From Streptomyces bohaiensis (lineage in GTDB: Bacteria; Actinomycetota; Actinomycetes; Streptomycetales; Streptomycetaceae): DNA of 32,010 nucleotides. The position numbers and the translations under genes were made by a program. The stretch lies in NCBI RefSeq assembly GCF_012033785.1, contig NZ_JAAVJC010000028.1:1-32010 (forward strand), read 5' to 3'. Position 1 is the first letter of the stretch. Each line of letters opens with the position of its first letter. Shown one piece after another: positions 8,141-15,571 of the stretch. The notes beneath the pieces are model-generated. The model had not been told where the DNA came from. It ran no database searches and saw nothing but the letters and a program-made list of their open reading frames with translations.

Positions 8141-9103
8141 ATGAGTTCATGGCAGGGGGGACCGCAGTGGACCCCCGGACAACCCCAGGGCGGACGCCCG
8201 TCCCCGGGCGGACCGCAGCGGCAGCAGGAGAGCCAGCCTCCGTGGGGGCAGCCGCCGGCACCGGGAGGCGCACCCGACTGGAACCGACTGGCCGCCGAGG
8301 CCGACAAGCGGCGGCAGCGCAAGCGGCTGCTGATCATCGCGGCGGCGGCGACCGCGACCCTGGCGATCGGCGCCGTCGTCGCCCTCGGGATCGTGCAGCA
8401 GAGCGGCGGCGGTGACGAGGGCTCGCAGAACACGGCCGGCTCCGCGGAGGACACCGAGGAGCTGCAGGAGCCGGCCCCGGAGCCCAGCTTCGAGGAGACC
8501 TCGCTGCCCCCCGTCCCCAAGCCCCGCGAGTTCATCACCGACGCGGACAAGGATCTCGCGCCGTTCGCCGCCGACACGTTCTTCTCCGACGACCCGATGG
8601 AGGTGGACGGGCGCACCTACGTCCGCCGCGCCGTCGCCGACTCCGAGAGCTGCGTGGACGCCGCCGACGTGGCGCTGGGCGAGACCCTCTCCCAGCACGG
8701 CTGCACCGGGCTGGCGCGGGCCACCTACAGCGACGGCGCCGTGGCCGTCACCATCGGCGTCGCCCAGTTCCCCACCGCCGAGGACGCCGCCGCGGCCAAG
8801 GAGGCGGCCGCCGGGCACGTCTCGCAGCTGACCAGCGGCGAGGCACCGGCGTTCTGCGAACGCGGCGGCTGCCGGACCACGAAGAACCAGGTCGGCCGCT
8901 ACGCGTACTTCACCATCGCGGGCAACGCCGACAACACGCCCGACGCCGGGGACGGCACCCCGGCCCAGCAGGCCGCACGCGACGGCAACGCCCACGCGCA
9001 CGCCCGGATCGTGCTGCGGGGCGAGGACCAGGCGTCGGAGTCGGCCGCGGCCATCATCCGCGAGCGGAACTCCGGCGGTGCGGGCGACGAGGAGGAGGGG
9101 TGA
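8141..9103 (+). CDS. Membrane-anchored hypothetical protein with extracytoplasmic domain
   Basis: 320 aa. Residues 1-50 are Gln/Pro/Gly/Trp-rich and cytoplasmic-looking (MSSWQGGPQWTPGQPQGG). A basic patch (DKRRQRKR) precedes one membrane helix (LLIIAAAATATLAIGAVVALGIV, about 63-85). An acidic low-complexity linker (about 88-130) leads to an outer domain of about 170 residues. That domain has four cysteines (ESCVDA, HGCTGL, AFCERGGC), which could form two disulfides. The topology, type II with the domain outside, follows from the positive-inside rule. I recall similar proteins next to truA in Streptomyces but know of no function. It reads convergently toward truA. Confidence 0.85.
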   Translation: MSSWQGGPQWTPGQPQGGRPSPGGPQRQQESQPPWGQPPAPGGAPDWNRLAAEADKRRQRKRLLIIAAAATATLAIGAVVALGIVQQSGGGDEGSQNTAGSAEDTEELQEPAPEPSFEETSLPPVPKPREFITDADKDLAPFAADTFFSDDPMEVDGRTYVRRAVADSESCVDAADVALGETLSQHGCTGLARATYSDGAVAVTIGVAQFPTAEDAAAAKEAAAGHVSQLTSGEAPAFCERGGCRTTKNQVGRYAYFTIAGNADNTPDAGDGTPAQQAARDGNAHAHARIVLRGEDQASESAAAIIRERNSGGAGDEEEG

Positions 9104-9129
9104 CCCGGGTCGCACGGTGATCCGGGTGC

Positions 9130-9191
9130 CGGGCCGGGGCGCCTGACGCGGCTCCGGCCCGCTCCCGCCGCTGCCGCTCCCGCGGCGGCGG
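9130..9191. terminator. Tandem hairpins between convergent genes
   Basis: Two GC stems lie in the gap between the hypothetical gene and truA. One is 8 bp (9130-9137 with 9154-9161). The other is CCGCCGC (9165-9171) with GCGGCGG (9182-9188, or alternatively 9185-9191). The position between two convergent stops suits bidirectional termination. Confidence 0.5.
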
Positions 9192-9202
9192 TCGTCCCGG
9201 TC

Positions 9203-10063
9203 TCAGCAGCAGCCGGCGGCGGAGGCCGGGAGCGTGCGCCGGTTGCGCGCCTCCCGGTTCCGGTCGGCGAGGCGCTCGTCCGCCGGATAGCCGACCTCCT
9301 CCAGGGTCAGCCCGTGCGGCCGCACCACGTGCACCGCCGAGTCCCGCACGCCGGCTGCCAGCACCTGCGCCGGCCAGGACGGCGGACGGTGGCCGTCCCC
9401 GACGAACAGCATCGCGCCCACCAGTGAGCGCACCATGTTGTGGCAGAAGGCGTCGGCGAGCACCGTCGCCTCCAGCACCCCGTCCGGCTGCCGCCGCCAC
9501 TCCAGCCGCCGCAGCGTCCGGATGGTGGTGGCGCCCTCCCGCTGCTTGCAGTAGGCCGCGAAGTCGTGCTCGCCGAGCAGCCCGGCGGCTGCCTCGTTCA
9601 TGGCGGTCTCGTCGAGCGGCCAGTTGTGCCACAGCACATGGCTCCGCCGCAGCGGGTCGACCCCGCCGGGGTGGTCGGTGACGCGGTAGACGTAGCGGCG
9701 CCAGATCGCCGAGAACCGCGCGTTGAAGTGCGCGGGCGCCTCGGCGACCCGGAAGACCCGCACATCGTGCGGCAGGCGCCCCGCAAGCCGCCGCAGCAGC
9801 TTCTCGCGGTGCTGGGCCCAGACCTCCTCCGGGAGGTCGACGTGCGCCACCTGACCGCGGGCGTGCACCCCGGCGTCGGTCCGGCCGGCGACCGTCAGCT
9901 CATGGCGCTCCGCGGAGCGCGTCACGACCTGGAGCGCGTCCTCCAGCTCGCTCTGGACCGTCCGCCGGTCCCCCTTCTGGCGGGCCCAACCGGAGAAGTC
10001 GGAGCCGTCGTAGGCCAGGTCCAGCCGTACCCGCACCTGACCGGCGCGCACCTCGTCACTCAC
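9203..10063 (-). CDS. truA: tRNA pseudouridine synthase A
   Basis: Isomerises uridines 38-40 in the anticodon arm of tRNAs. 286 aa. The catalytic motif [15 protein letters not shown] carries Asp63. Other TruA blocks are present: [14 protein letters not shown] at the N-terminus, [17 protein letters not shown], and the C-terminal [14 protein letters not shown]. It ends in a short Ala/Cys tail (ASAAGCC). In actinomycetes truA often follows rplQ. Here a strong terminator separates them, so truA probably has its own promoter or depends on read-through. Confidence 0.96.
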   Translation of the reverse strand: MSDEVRAGQVRVRLDLAYDGSDFSGWARQKGDRRTVQSELEDALQVVTRSAERHELTVAGRTDAGVHARGQVAHVDLPEEVWAQHREKLLRRLAGRLPHDVRVFRVAEAPAHFNARFSAIWRRYVYRVTDHPGGVDPLRRSHVLWHNWPLDETAMNEAAAGLLGEHDFAAYCKQREGATTIRTLRRLEWRRQPDGVLEATVLADAFCHNMVRSLVGAMLFVGDGHRPPSWPAQVLAAGVRDSAVHVVRPHGLTLEEVGYPADERLADRNREARNRRTLPASAAGCC

Positions 10064-10128
10064 CCGGGGATCATCTCACCCCTCCCCCGCCCGGCCCGGC
10101 GCCGCCCCTCTCCCGCCCCCGGACGCGA

Positions 10129-10168
10129 CGAACGGGCCCGCCCCCTCGGAAGGGGGCGGGCCCGTTCG
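10129..10168 (-). terminator. Strong terminator after rplQ
   Basis: Perfect 18-bp stem (10129-10146 with 10151-10168) closing on a CGGA tetraloop, 20 bases past the rplQ stop. It marks the end of the ribosomal supercluster transcript before truA. Confidence 0.9.
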
Positions 10169-10188
10169 ACCGTGTCAGGTGCGCCGGA

Positions 10189-10677
10189 TCAGGCGTCCTT
10201 CTTCTCCTCGGCGGCCTCGTCGGCCTTCGCCTCGGTGGTGGACTCCTTCGCCAGGGCGTCCTCCTTCACCGCGCGGGTGGTGGCGGCCTCGGCCTCGCCG
10301 ACCGCCTCCTGCTGCACGGTGAGCGCCTCGACCAGCTCGATCACGGCCATCGGGGCGTTGTCGCCACGACGGGGACCGACCTTGGTGATGCGGGTGTAAC
10401 CACCGGGGCGGTTGGCGAACCCCGGACCGATCTCGGTGAAGAGGGTGTGGACCACGCTCTTGTCCCGGATGGTCTGCATGACCTGGCGGCGGTTGTGCAG
10501 GTCGCCCTTGCGCGCCTTGGTGATCAGACGCTCGGCGACCGGACGCAGCCGACGGGCCTTCGCCTCGGTGGTGGTGATGCGGCCGTGCTCGAACAGCGCG
10601 GTGGCCAGGTTGGCCAGCATCAGACGCTCGTGGGCGGGGCTACCGCCCAGCCGGCGGCCCTTCGTGGGCTTCGGCAT
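10189..10677 (-). CDS. rplQ: Large ribosomal subunit protein L17
   Basis: 162 aa from ATG 10677 ([21 protein letters not shown]), with GGAGGAGAAACACC upstream. The in-frame Met eight codons earlier has no such site. The L17 core covers about residues 1-120 ([57 protein letters not shown]). A 40-residue Glu/Ala/Lys-rich acidic tail follows, typical of actinobacterial L17. It is the last gene of the alpha segment, separated from rpoA by 178 bases containing the G16C14 tract. Confidence 0.97.
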   Translation of the reverse strand: MPKPTKGRRLGGSPAHERLMLANLATALFEHGRITTTEAKARRLRPVAERLITKARKGDLHNRRQVMQTIRDKSVVHTLFTEIGPGFANRPGGYTRITKVGPRRGDNAPMAVIELVEALTVQQEAVGEAEAATTRAVKEDALAKESTTEAKADEAAEEKKDA

Positions 10678-10811
10678 GGTGTTTCTCCTCCGTGTCTGCA
10701 CCGGCCGTGTCAGGTACCGGTGTCAGGGCCGCCCGGACAGGGGTGTCCGCGCGGATCTCCGGGGGTCGCCCGGAAGTCCGTGGTGCCCGGCGGGGTGCCG
10801 GGCGGAGCGGC

Positions 10812-10841
10812 GGGGGGGGGGGGGGGGCCCCCCCCCCCCCC
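10812..10841. repeat. G16C14 self-complementary tract between rpoA and rplQ
   Basis: Sixteen consecutive G (10812-10827) are directly followed by fourteen C (10828-10841), flanked by CGGC and GCGG, starting 15 bases past the rpoA stop. In RNA it would fold into a very stable hairpin. In DNA it could form a cruciform or quadruplex. It could act as an attenuator between rpoA and rplQ. The exact run lengths should be treated as uncertain. Confidence 0.6.
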
Positions 10842-10855
10842 GCGGCTCGGGTGGC

Positions 10856-11878
10856 TCAGTACTGCTCGGTCTCGACGAACCCGGCGTCGCCGTCGTCGTC
10901 CGCGCCGAAGGCGTCGGCGGCGGTGGTCGGGTCGAATCCGGGCGGGCTGTCCTTCAGGGCCAGGCCCATGCCGGCCAGCTTCGCCTTGACCTCGTCGATC
11001 GACTTGGCGCCGAAGTTGCGGATGTCGAGCAGGTCCGCCTCGGAACGGGCCACCAGCTCGCCCACCGAGTGGATGCCCTCACGCTTGAGGCAGTTGTAGG
11101 AGCGGACGGTCAGCTCCAGCTCCTCGATCGGCAGCGCCAGGTCGGCGGCGAGCGCCGCGTCGGTCGGCGACGGGCCCATGTCGATGCCCTCGGCGTCGAC
11201 GTTCAGCTCGCGGGCCAGGCCGAACAGCTCGACCAGGGTCTTGCCGGCGGACGCCATGGCGTCGCGCGGGCGCATGGACTCCTTGGTCTCGACGTCCACG
11301 ATGAGCTTGTCGAAGTCGGTGCGCTGCTCGACACGGGTCGCCTCGACCTTGTAGGTCACCTTCAGCACGGGGCTGTAGATGGAGTCGACCGGGATGCGGC
11401 CGATCTCCTGGCCGGCCTGCTTGTTCTGCACCGCGGAGACGTAGCCGCGACCGCGCTCGACGGTCAGCTCCATCTCCAGCTTGCCCTTGGCGTTGAGGGT
11501 CGCCAGGACCAGGTCGGGGTTGTGGACCTCGACGCCGGCCGGCGGGGCGATGTCCGCGGCGGTGACCAGGCCGGGGCCCTGCTTGCGCAGGTACATCACG
11601 ACCGGCTCGTCGTGCTCCGAGGAGACGACCAGCTGCTTGATGTTGAGGATGAGGTCGGTGACGTCCTCCTTGACGCCCGGCACGGTGGTGAACTCGTGCA
11701 GGACACCGTCGATCCGGATGCTGGTGACGGCGGCACCGGGGATCGAGGAGAGCAGCGTGCGCCGCAGGGAGTTGCCGAGGGTGTAGCCGAAGCCCGGCTC
11801 CAGCGGCTCGATCACGAACCGCGAGCGGAACTCGTCGACGACCTCTTCGGTCAGGGAGGGACGCTGAGCGATCAGCAT
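10856..11878 (-). CDS. rpoA: RNA polymerase alpha subunit
   Basis: 340 aa. The alpha N-terminal domain (about 1-235) nucleates polymerase assembly and carries [28 protein letters not shown]. The C-terminal domain (about 249-310) has the DNA- and activator-binding helices [20 protein letters not shown] and [19 protein letters not shown]. An acidic tail ([14 protein letters not shown]) ends the protein, as in Streptomyces. Start ATG 11878 gives [12 protein letters not shown]. The gene lies directly after rpsK; rpsD, which sits between them in many bacteria, is absent. A 286-base gap with a hairpin separates the two. Confidence 0.99.
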   Translation of the reverse strand: MLIAQRPSLTEEVVDEFRSRFVIEPLEPGFGYTLGNSLRRTLLSSIPGAAVTSIRIDGVLHEFTTVPGVKEDVTDLILNIKQLVVSSEHDEPVVMYLRKQGPGLVTAADIAPPAGVEVHNPDLVLATLNAKGKLEMELTVERGRGYVSAVQNKQAGQEIGRIPVDSIYSPVLKVTYKVEATRVEQRTDFDKLIVDVETKESMRPRDAMASAGKTLVELFGLARELNVDAEGIDMGPSPTDAALAADLALPIEELELTVRSYNCLKREGIHSVGELVARSEADLLDIRNFGAKSIDEVKAKLAGMGLALKDSPPGFDPTTAADAFGADDDGDAGFVETEQY

Positions 11879-12073
11879 GAGTGATGACTCCAGTCTCCGG
11901 CACCCACTATTTGATGCCGGGCCAGACGACAGTGGTCTGTCGTGCTCCAGATGGTGCGGCCGCCGGACCGGGGTCCGGCGGTGCGGTGCCGAGGCACCGG
12001 TGGTGCTGCCGCGGCGCCGGCCCGGAGGCCGACCACCGCGGTCCGGGTCCCGCCCGGAGGCGGGGACCCGTCA

Positions 12074-12104
12074 GGGGCGGGCCCGCGTGACGCGGACCCG
12101 CCCC
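12074..12104 (-). terminator. Hairpin between rpsK and rpoA
   Basis: GGGGCGGG/CCCGCCCC (12074-12081 with 12097-12104) continues into CCGCG/CGCGG (12083-12087 with 12091-12095) after one C-A mismatch, with a TGA loop. It lies about 60 bases past the rpsK stop. Because rpoA is essential, it is either a partial terminator or is followed by an rpoA promoter in the 190 bases beyond, where I see no convincing -35/-10 pair. Confidence 0.55.
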
Positions 12105-12164
12105 CGTGTTCCGGAGCCCCGCGGCCGGCCGGTGGAGCCGGGCCGACGGGGCACACGCCGTGCG

Positions 12165-12569
12165 TCAGACGCGGCGGCGCTTGGGGGGACGGCAGCCGTT
12201 GTGCGGCGTGGGCGTGACGTCCTGGATCGAGCCGACCTCCAGGCCGGTGGCCTGGAGCGAGCGGATCGCGGTCTCACGGCCGGAGCCGGGACCCTTCACG
12301 AAGACGTCGACCTTGCGCATGCCGTGCTCCTGCGCGCGACGGGCGGCCGACTCGGCGGCCATCTGCGCGGCGAAGGGGGTGGACTTGCGCGAGCCCTTGA
12401 AGCCGACGTGGCCGGCGGAGGCCCAGGAGATCACGTTGCCGGTGGGGTCCGTGATCGAAACGATGGTGTTGTTGAACGTGCTCTTGATGTGAGCGTGCCC
12501 GTGGGCGACGTTCTTCTTCTCCTTGCGGCGCATCTTCTTGGCGCCGGCCTGACGGCCCTTCGGAGGCAT
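12165..12569 (-). CDS. rpsK: Small ribosomal subunit protein S11
   Basis: 134 aa. S11 signatures: [64 protein letters not shown], and the C-terminal [15 protein letters not shown]. It forms the platform of the 30S subunit near the mRNA exit. ATG at 12569, with GGGAG about ten bases upstream. It follows rpsM by 68 bases on the same strand. Confidence 0.98.
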   Translation of the reverse strand: MPPKGRQAGAKKMRRKEKKNVAHGHAHIKSTFNNTIVSITDPTGNVISWASAGHVGFKGSRKSTPFAAQMAAESAARRAQEHGMRKVDVFVKGPGSGRETAIRSLQATGLEVGSIQDVTPTPHNGCRPPKRRRV

Positions 12570-12637
12570 ATGGGTGTACTCCCGTGGAGGTGGTCGGTCC
12601 TGTGCACTCGGACCTGAGAATCAGTGACCGGTGAGGA

Positions 12638-13018
12638 CTACTTCTTGCCCGGCTTCTTCTTGCCGGCGATCGCGCGACGCGGGCCCTTGCGGGTGCGGGC
12701 GTTGGTCTTGGTGCGCTGACCGTGGACCGGCAGGCCCCGACGGTGACGCAGACCCTCGTAGCAGCCGATCTCGACCTTGCGGCGGATGTCGGCCTGGATC
12801 TCGCGACGGAGGTCACCCTCGGTCTTGATGTTGGCGTCCACGTAGTCGCGGAGCTTGACGAGCTGCTCCTCGTCAAGGTCGCGGACGCGGGTGTCGGGGT
12901 CGATACCGGTGGCGCTCAGGGTCTCCTGGGCCAGCGTACGGCCGATCCCGAACACATAGGTCAGACCAACCTCCACGCGCTTCTCACGCGGAAGGTCAAC
13001 GCCTGCGAGGCGTGCCAT
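12638..13018 (-). CDS. rpsM: Small ribosomal subunit protein S13
   Basis: 126 aa. [26 protein letters not shown] at the N-terminus, [24 protein letters not shown] near the end and a Lys-rich tail are diagnostic. S13 sits in the 30S head, contacting S19 and the intersubunit bridge. ATG 13018 is preceded by AGGAGCCATAC. It lies downstream of rpmJ across a gap with two hairpins. Confidence 0.98.
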   Translation of the reverse strand: MARLAGVDLPREKRVEVGLTYVFGIGRTLAQETLSATGIDPDTRVRDLDEEQLVKLRDYVDANIKTEGDLRREIQADIRRKVEIGCYEGLRHRRGLPVHGQRTKTNARTRKGPRRAIAGKKKPGKK

Positions 13019-13060
13019 GTATGGCTCCTGTACTCGTCGGAGGTCTGCTGCAGCACCTGT

Positions 13061-13099
13061 CCCGGCGTCTCACGCCGGGTCCCCGGCCTCCGACCGGGG
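13061..13099 (-). terminator. Tandem hairpins between rpmJ and rpsM
   Basis: CCCGGCGT/ACGCCGGG (13061-13068 with 13072-13079, loop CTC) adjoins CCCCGG/CCGGGG (13081-13086 with 13094-13099). They lie in the 185-base gap between rpmJ and rpsM. They could be an attenuator, processing site or mRNA-stability element; full termination would cut off rpsM-rpsK-rpoA unless there is a promoter downstream. Confidence 0.4.
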
Positions 13100-13203
13100 G
13101 TGTCGCCGCCGCGCTGGGCGCGAGGGCGGGTGTCTGCGTATTCAAAGGGGTCGCGTGATGCGTGCGTCGCGCGAAGAACCGCGAGAAGTGCGGGCGGTCT
13201 GCG

Positions 13204-13317
13204 TCAGCCCTGGCGCTGCTTGTGGCGCAGGTTGTCGCAGATGACCATGACCCGGCCGTGGCGGCGGATCACCTTGCACTTGTCGCAGATCTTCTTGACG
13301 CTCGGCTTGACCTTCAT
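13204..13317 (-). CDS. rpmJ: Large ribosomal subunit protein L36 (zinc-binding form)
   Basis: 37 aa, the standard size: [20 protein letters not shown] followed by [17 protein letters not shown]. Cys11, Cys14, Cys27 and His32 form the zinc ribbon, so this is the C+ form. Many actinomycetes keep a second, zinc-independent L36 elsewhere under Zur control. It lies between infA and rpsM, the conserved place. Confidence 0.97.
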   Translation of the reverse strand: MKVKPSVKKICDKCKVIRRHGRVMVICDNLRHKQRQG

Positions 13318-13376
13318 GGGATGAGGTTCTCCGGGACTTGATGATCTACGGACGCCCCCGCGGATGAAGCGGGGAT

Positions 13377-13598
13377 CTACTTGTAGCGGTAGACGATCCG
13401 CCCGCGGGTCAGGTCGTAGGGAGAGAGCTCCACCACGACCCGGTCGTCGGGAAGAATACGGATGTAGTTCATCCGCATCTTGCCGCTGATGTGCGCGAGG
13501 ACCTGATGCCCGTTCTGGAGCTCCACTTTGAACATGGCGTTCGGCAGAGACTCGACGACGGTGCCCTCGATCTCGATGGCCCCTTGTTTTTTGGCCAT
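13377..13598 (-). CDS. infA: Translation initiation factor IF-1
   Basis: 73 aa from ATG 13598 ([23 protein letters not shown]). A single S1/OB-fold domain with the conserved [22 protein letters not shown] and ending [13 protein letters not shown]-1 occupies the ribosomal A site during initiation. The longer open frame to 13772 is Cys/Arg-rich and not IF-1-like. A ribosome site GAAGGTG lies about 12 bases upstream. A candidate promoter about 85 bases upstream suggests infA heads its own transcript (infA-rpmJ-rpsM-rpsK-rpoA). Confidence 0.98.
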   Translation of the reverse strand: MAKKQGAIEIEGTVVESLPNAMFKVELQNGHQVLAHISGKMRMNYIRILPDDRVVVELSPYDLTRGRIVYRYK

Positions 13599-13653
13599 AC
13601 TTGAGCGCTTCACCTTCCGGGATCGGCTACCTGGACTACCTGGACAGCCCTTA

Positions 13654-13665
13654 TACACAGGTGTA
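13654..13665. promoter_or_regulatory. Small palindrome in the infA leader
   Basis: TACAC-AG-GTGTA (13654-13665), with outer partial pairing CCCT/AGGG (13648-13651 with 13667-13670). It lies just downstream of the predicted infA transcription start. It could be an mRNA hairpin or a protein-binding site; no regulator is evident. Confidence 0.3.
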
Positions 13666-13681
13666 CAGGGACCGACGCACC

Positions 13682-13711
13682 AGTCTACGGCACGTCGCCC
13701 GGAAAGACGAA
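13682..13711 (-). promoter_or_regulatory. Candidate promoter of infA
   Basis: TTCGTC (13711-13706), 18-base spacer and TAGACT (13687-13682) on the minus strand. The -10 is good and the -35 weak. It lies 84 bases before the infA start in an otherwise gene-free 227-base gap after map. Confidence 0.55.
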
Positions 13712-13825
13712 TCCTCTCATCATTCCCCACCTGGCCGCAGGATATGCACGGCGCGGACGACGCCCCTCGCACGGGTGGGACCCGGCCGCAGCGACCCCGA
13801 CCGGTCCGGTGCCGCGCTCAGCCGC

Positions 13826-14662
13826 TCAGGCGAGCGGGTCCGGGGCGGTGGTGACGCCCAGCGCGGCCAGCCGCGCCCGGCCGCCGTCCGGAGCCGTCAG
13901 CACCAGCGGGCCCTGCTCCGTCAGCGCGATGGAGTGCTCCCAGTGGGCGGCCCAGGTGCCGTCGTCGGTCTTGACCGTCCAGTCGTCGGCCAGCACATGG
14001 GTGCGCGGGGTGCCCAGCGAGATCATCGGCTCGATGGCGAGGCACATACCGGGCACCAGCTTCGGGCCGCGGCCGCGCCGACGCTCGACGTAGTTCAGCA
14101 CGTGCGGGTCCATGTGCATGGCGCTGCCGATGCCGTGGCCGCCGTACTCCTCGACGATGCCCCACTTGCCGGACGGCGGCTTCGGCTGCCGCCGGACGTC
14201 GTCCTGCACGGCGCGCGAGATGTCCACCAGCCGGTTGCCGAGCCGCATCGCGGCCAGCCCGGCCCACAGCGACTCCTCGGTGACCCGGTTCAGCTCCAGC
14301 ACCTCGGGGCCGTGGCCCTCCCCCACCAGCACGGTGATGGCGGCGTCGGCGTGCCAGCCGTCCACGATCGCGCCGGCGTCGATCGACAGCAGGTCGCCGC
14401 TGCGGAGCACCTCGTCGTCGGAAGGGATGCCGTGGACGACGACATCGTTGACCGAGGTGCAGATGTTGCCGGGGAAGCCGCCGTAGCCGAGGAAGTTCGG
14501 CTTGGCGCCGTGGTCGGCCAGCACCTGGGCGGCGACCCGGTCCAGCTCGCCGGTGCTGGCACCGGGCACGGCTGCCTCCGCACACCGGCGGTGCATCTCG
14601 GCGACCACCAGCCCGGCGGCGCGCATGCTGGCGATCTGCTCGGGGTTCTTGAGCTCCACCAT
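13826..14662 (-). CDS. map: Methionine aminopeptidase, type I
   Basis: Removes the initiator Met from nascent proteins using a dinuclear metal centre. 278 aa from ATG 14662 (MVELKNPEQIASMRAAG), preceded by GAGGAACCCCCG. The five metal ligands lie in recognisable blocks: two Asp in IVDGWHADAAITV and its surroundings, His in EYGGHGIGSAMHMDP, Glu in LAIEPMI, and Glu in EHSIALTEQGPLVLT. The open frame upstream of 14662 runs through repeats and is not map-like. It lies between adk and infA, as in other actinomycetes, but a hairpin separates it from adk. Confidence 0.97.
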   Translation of the reverse strand: MVELKNPEQIASMRAAGLVVAEMHRRCAEAAVPGASTGELDRVAAQVLADHGAKPNFLGYGGFPGNICTSVNDVVVHGIPSDDEVLRSGDLLSIDAGAIVDGWHADAAITVLVGEGHGPEVLELNRVTEESLWAGLAAMRLGNRLVDISRAVQDDVRRQPKPPSGKWGIVEEYGGHGIGSAMHMDPHVLNYVERRRGRGPKLVPGMCLAIEPMISLGTPRTHVLADDWTVKTDDGTWAAHWEHSIALTEQGPLVLTAPDGGRARLAALGVTTAPDPLA

Positions 14663-14700
14663 CGGGGGTTCCTCACGCAGTCGGTGCCGGTTCCGGCGTC

Positions 14701-14742
14701 TCGGTGCTCTGTCGGTGCTGGTCGGTGCTCTGTCGGTGCTGG
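14701..14742. repeat. Two tandem 21-bp repeats upstream of map
   Basis: TCGGTGCTCTGTCGGTGCTGG occurs twice back to back (14701-14721 and 14722-14742). Each unit is itself an imperfect 10-11-base duplication, and a partial third copy follows (TCGGTGGTCGGTGG). It lies 40-80 bases upstream of the map start. It is a minisatellite-like tract that could change copy number. Confidence 0.8.
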
Positions 14743-14821
14743 TCGGTGGTCGGTGGCGGGCGATGCGGCTCGCCGCTGCGGGCGACGGCTGCCCGCCGTC
14801 CTCGACCGACCCCGCACACGC

Positions 14822-14859
14822 CCCCGGCCGTGACACCCGAGGGGGCATCACGGCCGGGG
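14822..14859 (-). terminator. Hairpin between adk and map
   Basis: Perfect 12-bp stem (14822-14833 with 14848-14859) around a 14-base loop that can itself pair CCC with GGG. It lies about 50 bases past the adk stop. Either it terminates the secY-adk transcript, with map having its own promoter, or it attenuates read-through. Confidence 0.6.
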
Positions 14860-14908
14860 ACCGTGCAGTCGGCGGGCGGGCCCGCCGGTCGTCGCGTTCC
14901 GGTCGCGC

Positions 14909-15571
14909 TCAGGCGCCGGAGGTACCGTCGCGCAGGGCGTCCAGCGCCCGCCGGGTGATCTCGGGCACCGCGCCGAGCGCGGAGATCGTCACCACCAGGT
15001 TCTGCTCACGGTAGTAGTCGATGATCGGCTCGGTCTCCTGATGGTAGACCTCCAGGCGCTTGCGGACCGTCTCCTCGGAGTCGTCCTCGCGCTGGTAGAG
15101 CTCGCCACCGCAGACGTCGCAGATCCCGTCGACCTTCGGCCGCGAGTACTCCACGTGGTAGATGTGGCTGGAGTCCGCGCTGCACATCCGGCGGCCGGCG
15201 ATCCGCCGGACGACCTCCTCCTCGGGGACCTCCAGGTCGAGAACGGCGTCGAGCGCGAGCTCGGCCTCCTCCAGCTGCTTGTCCAGCGCACGGGCCTGGG
15301 CGATGTTCCGCGGGAAGCCGTCCAGCAGGAACCCGTCCGCGGCATCCGCGTGAGCCATCCGGTCGGTCGCCATCCCGACAGTGATCTCGTCCGGCACCAG
15401 GTTGCCCTCGCGCATGTAGCGCTGGGCCTCCAGCCCGAGCGCGGTGCCCTGGCTGATGTTGGCGCGGAAGAGGTCTCCGGTCGAGATGTGCGGGATGCCG
15501 AGGTTCTCGGCGAGCAACGCGGCCTGCGTGCCCTTGCCCGCACCGGGCGGACCGACGAGGACGATTCTCAT
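14909..15571 (-). CDS. adk: Adenylate kinase
   Basis: Interconverts ATP plus AMP with two ADP. 220 aa. P-loop GPPGAGKGTQ (7-16), AMP-binding segment ISTGDLFRANI, DGFPRNIAQA, and a long-form LID (about 128-165) with Cys residues in MCSADSSHIYH and ICDVCGG. The LID resembles a zinc-LID with one substituted ligand. The ATG (15571-15569) shares one base with the secY stop (TGATG), so the two are translationally coupled, the classic secY-adk pair. Confidence 0.98.
   Translation of the reverse strand: MRIVLVGPPGAGKGTQAALLAENLGIPHISTGDLFRANISQGTALGLEAQRYMREGNLVPDEITVGMATDRMAHADAADGFLLDGFPRNIAQARALDKQLEEAELALDAVLDLEVPEEEVVRRIAGRRMCSADSSHIYHVEYSRPKVDGICDVCGGELYQREDDSEETVRKRLEVYHQETEPIIDYYREQNLVVTISALGAVPEITRRALDALRDGTSGA

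Noticed and set aside
14701..14755. CRISPR-like repeats
   Set aside because: The repeats are directly tandem without spacers. No array with spaced repeats or cas genes was seen anywhere in the window.
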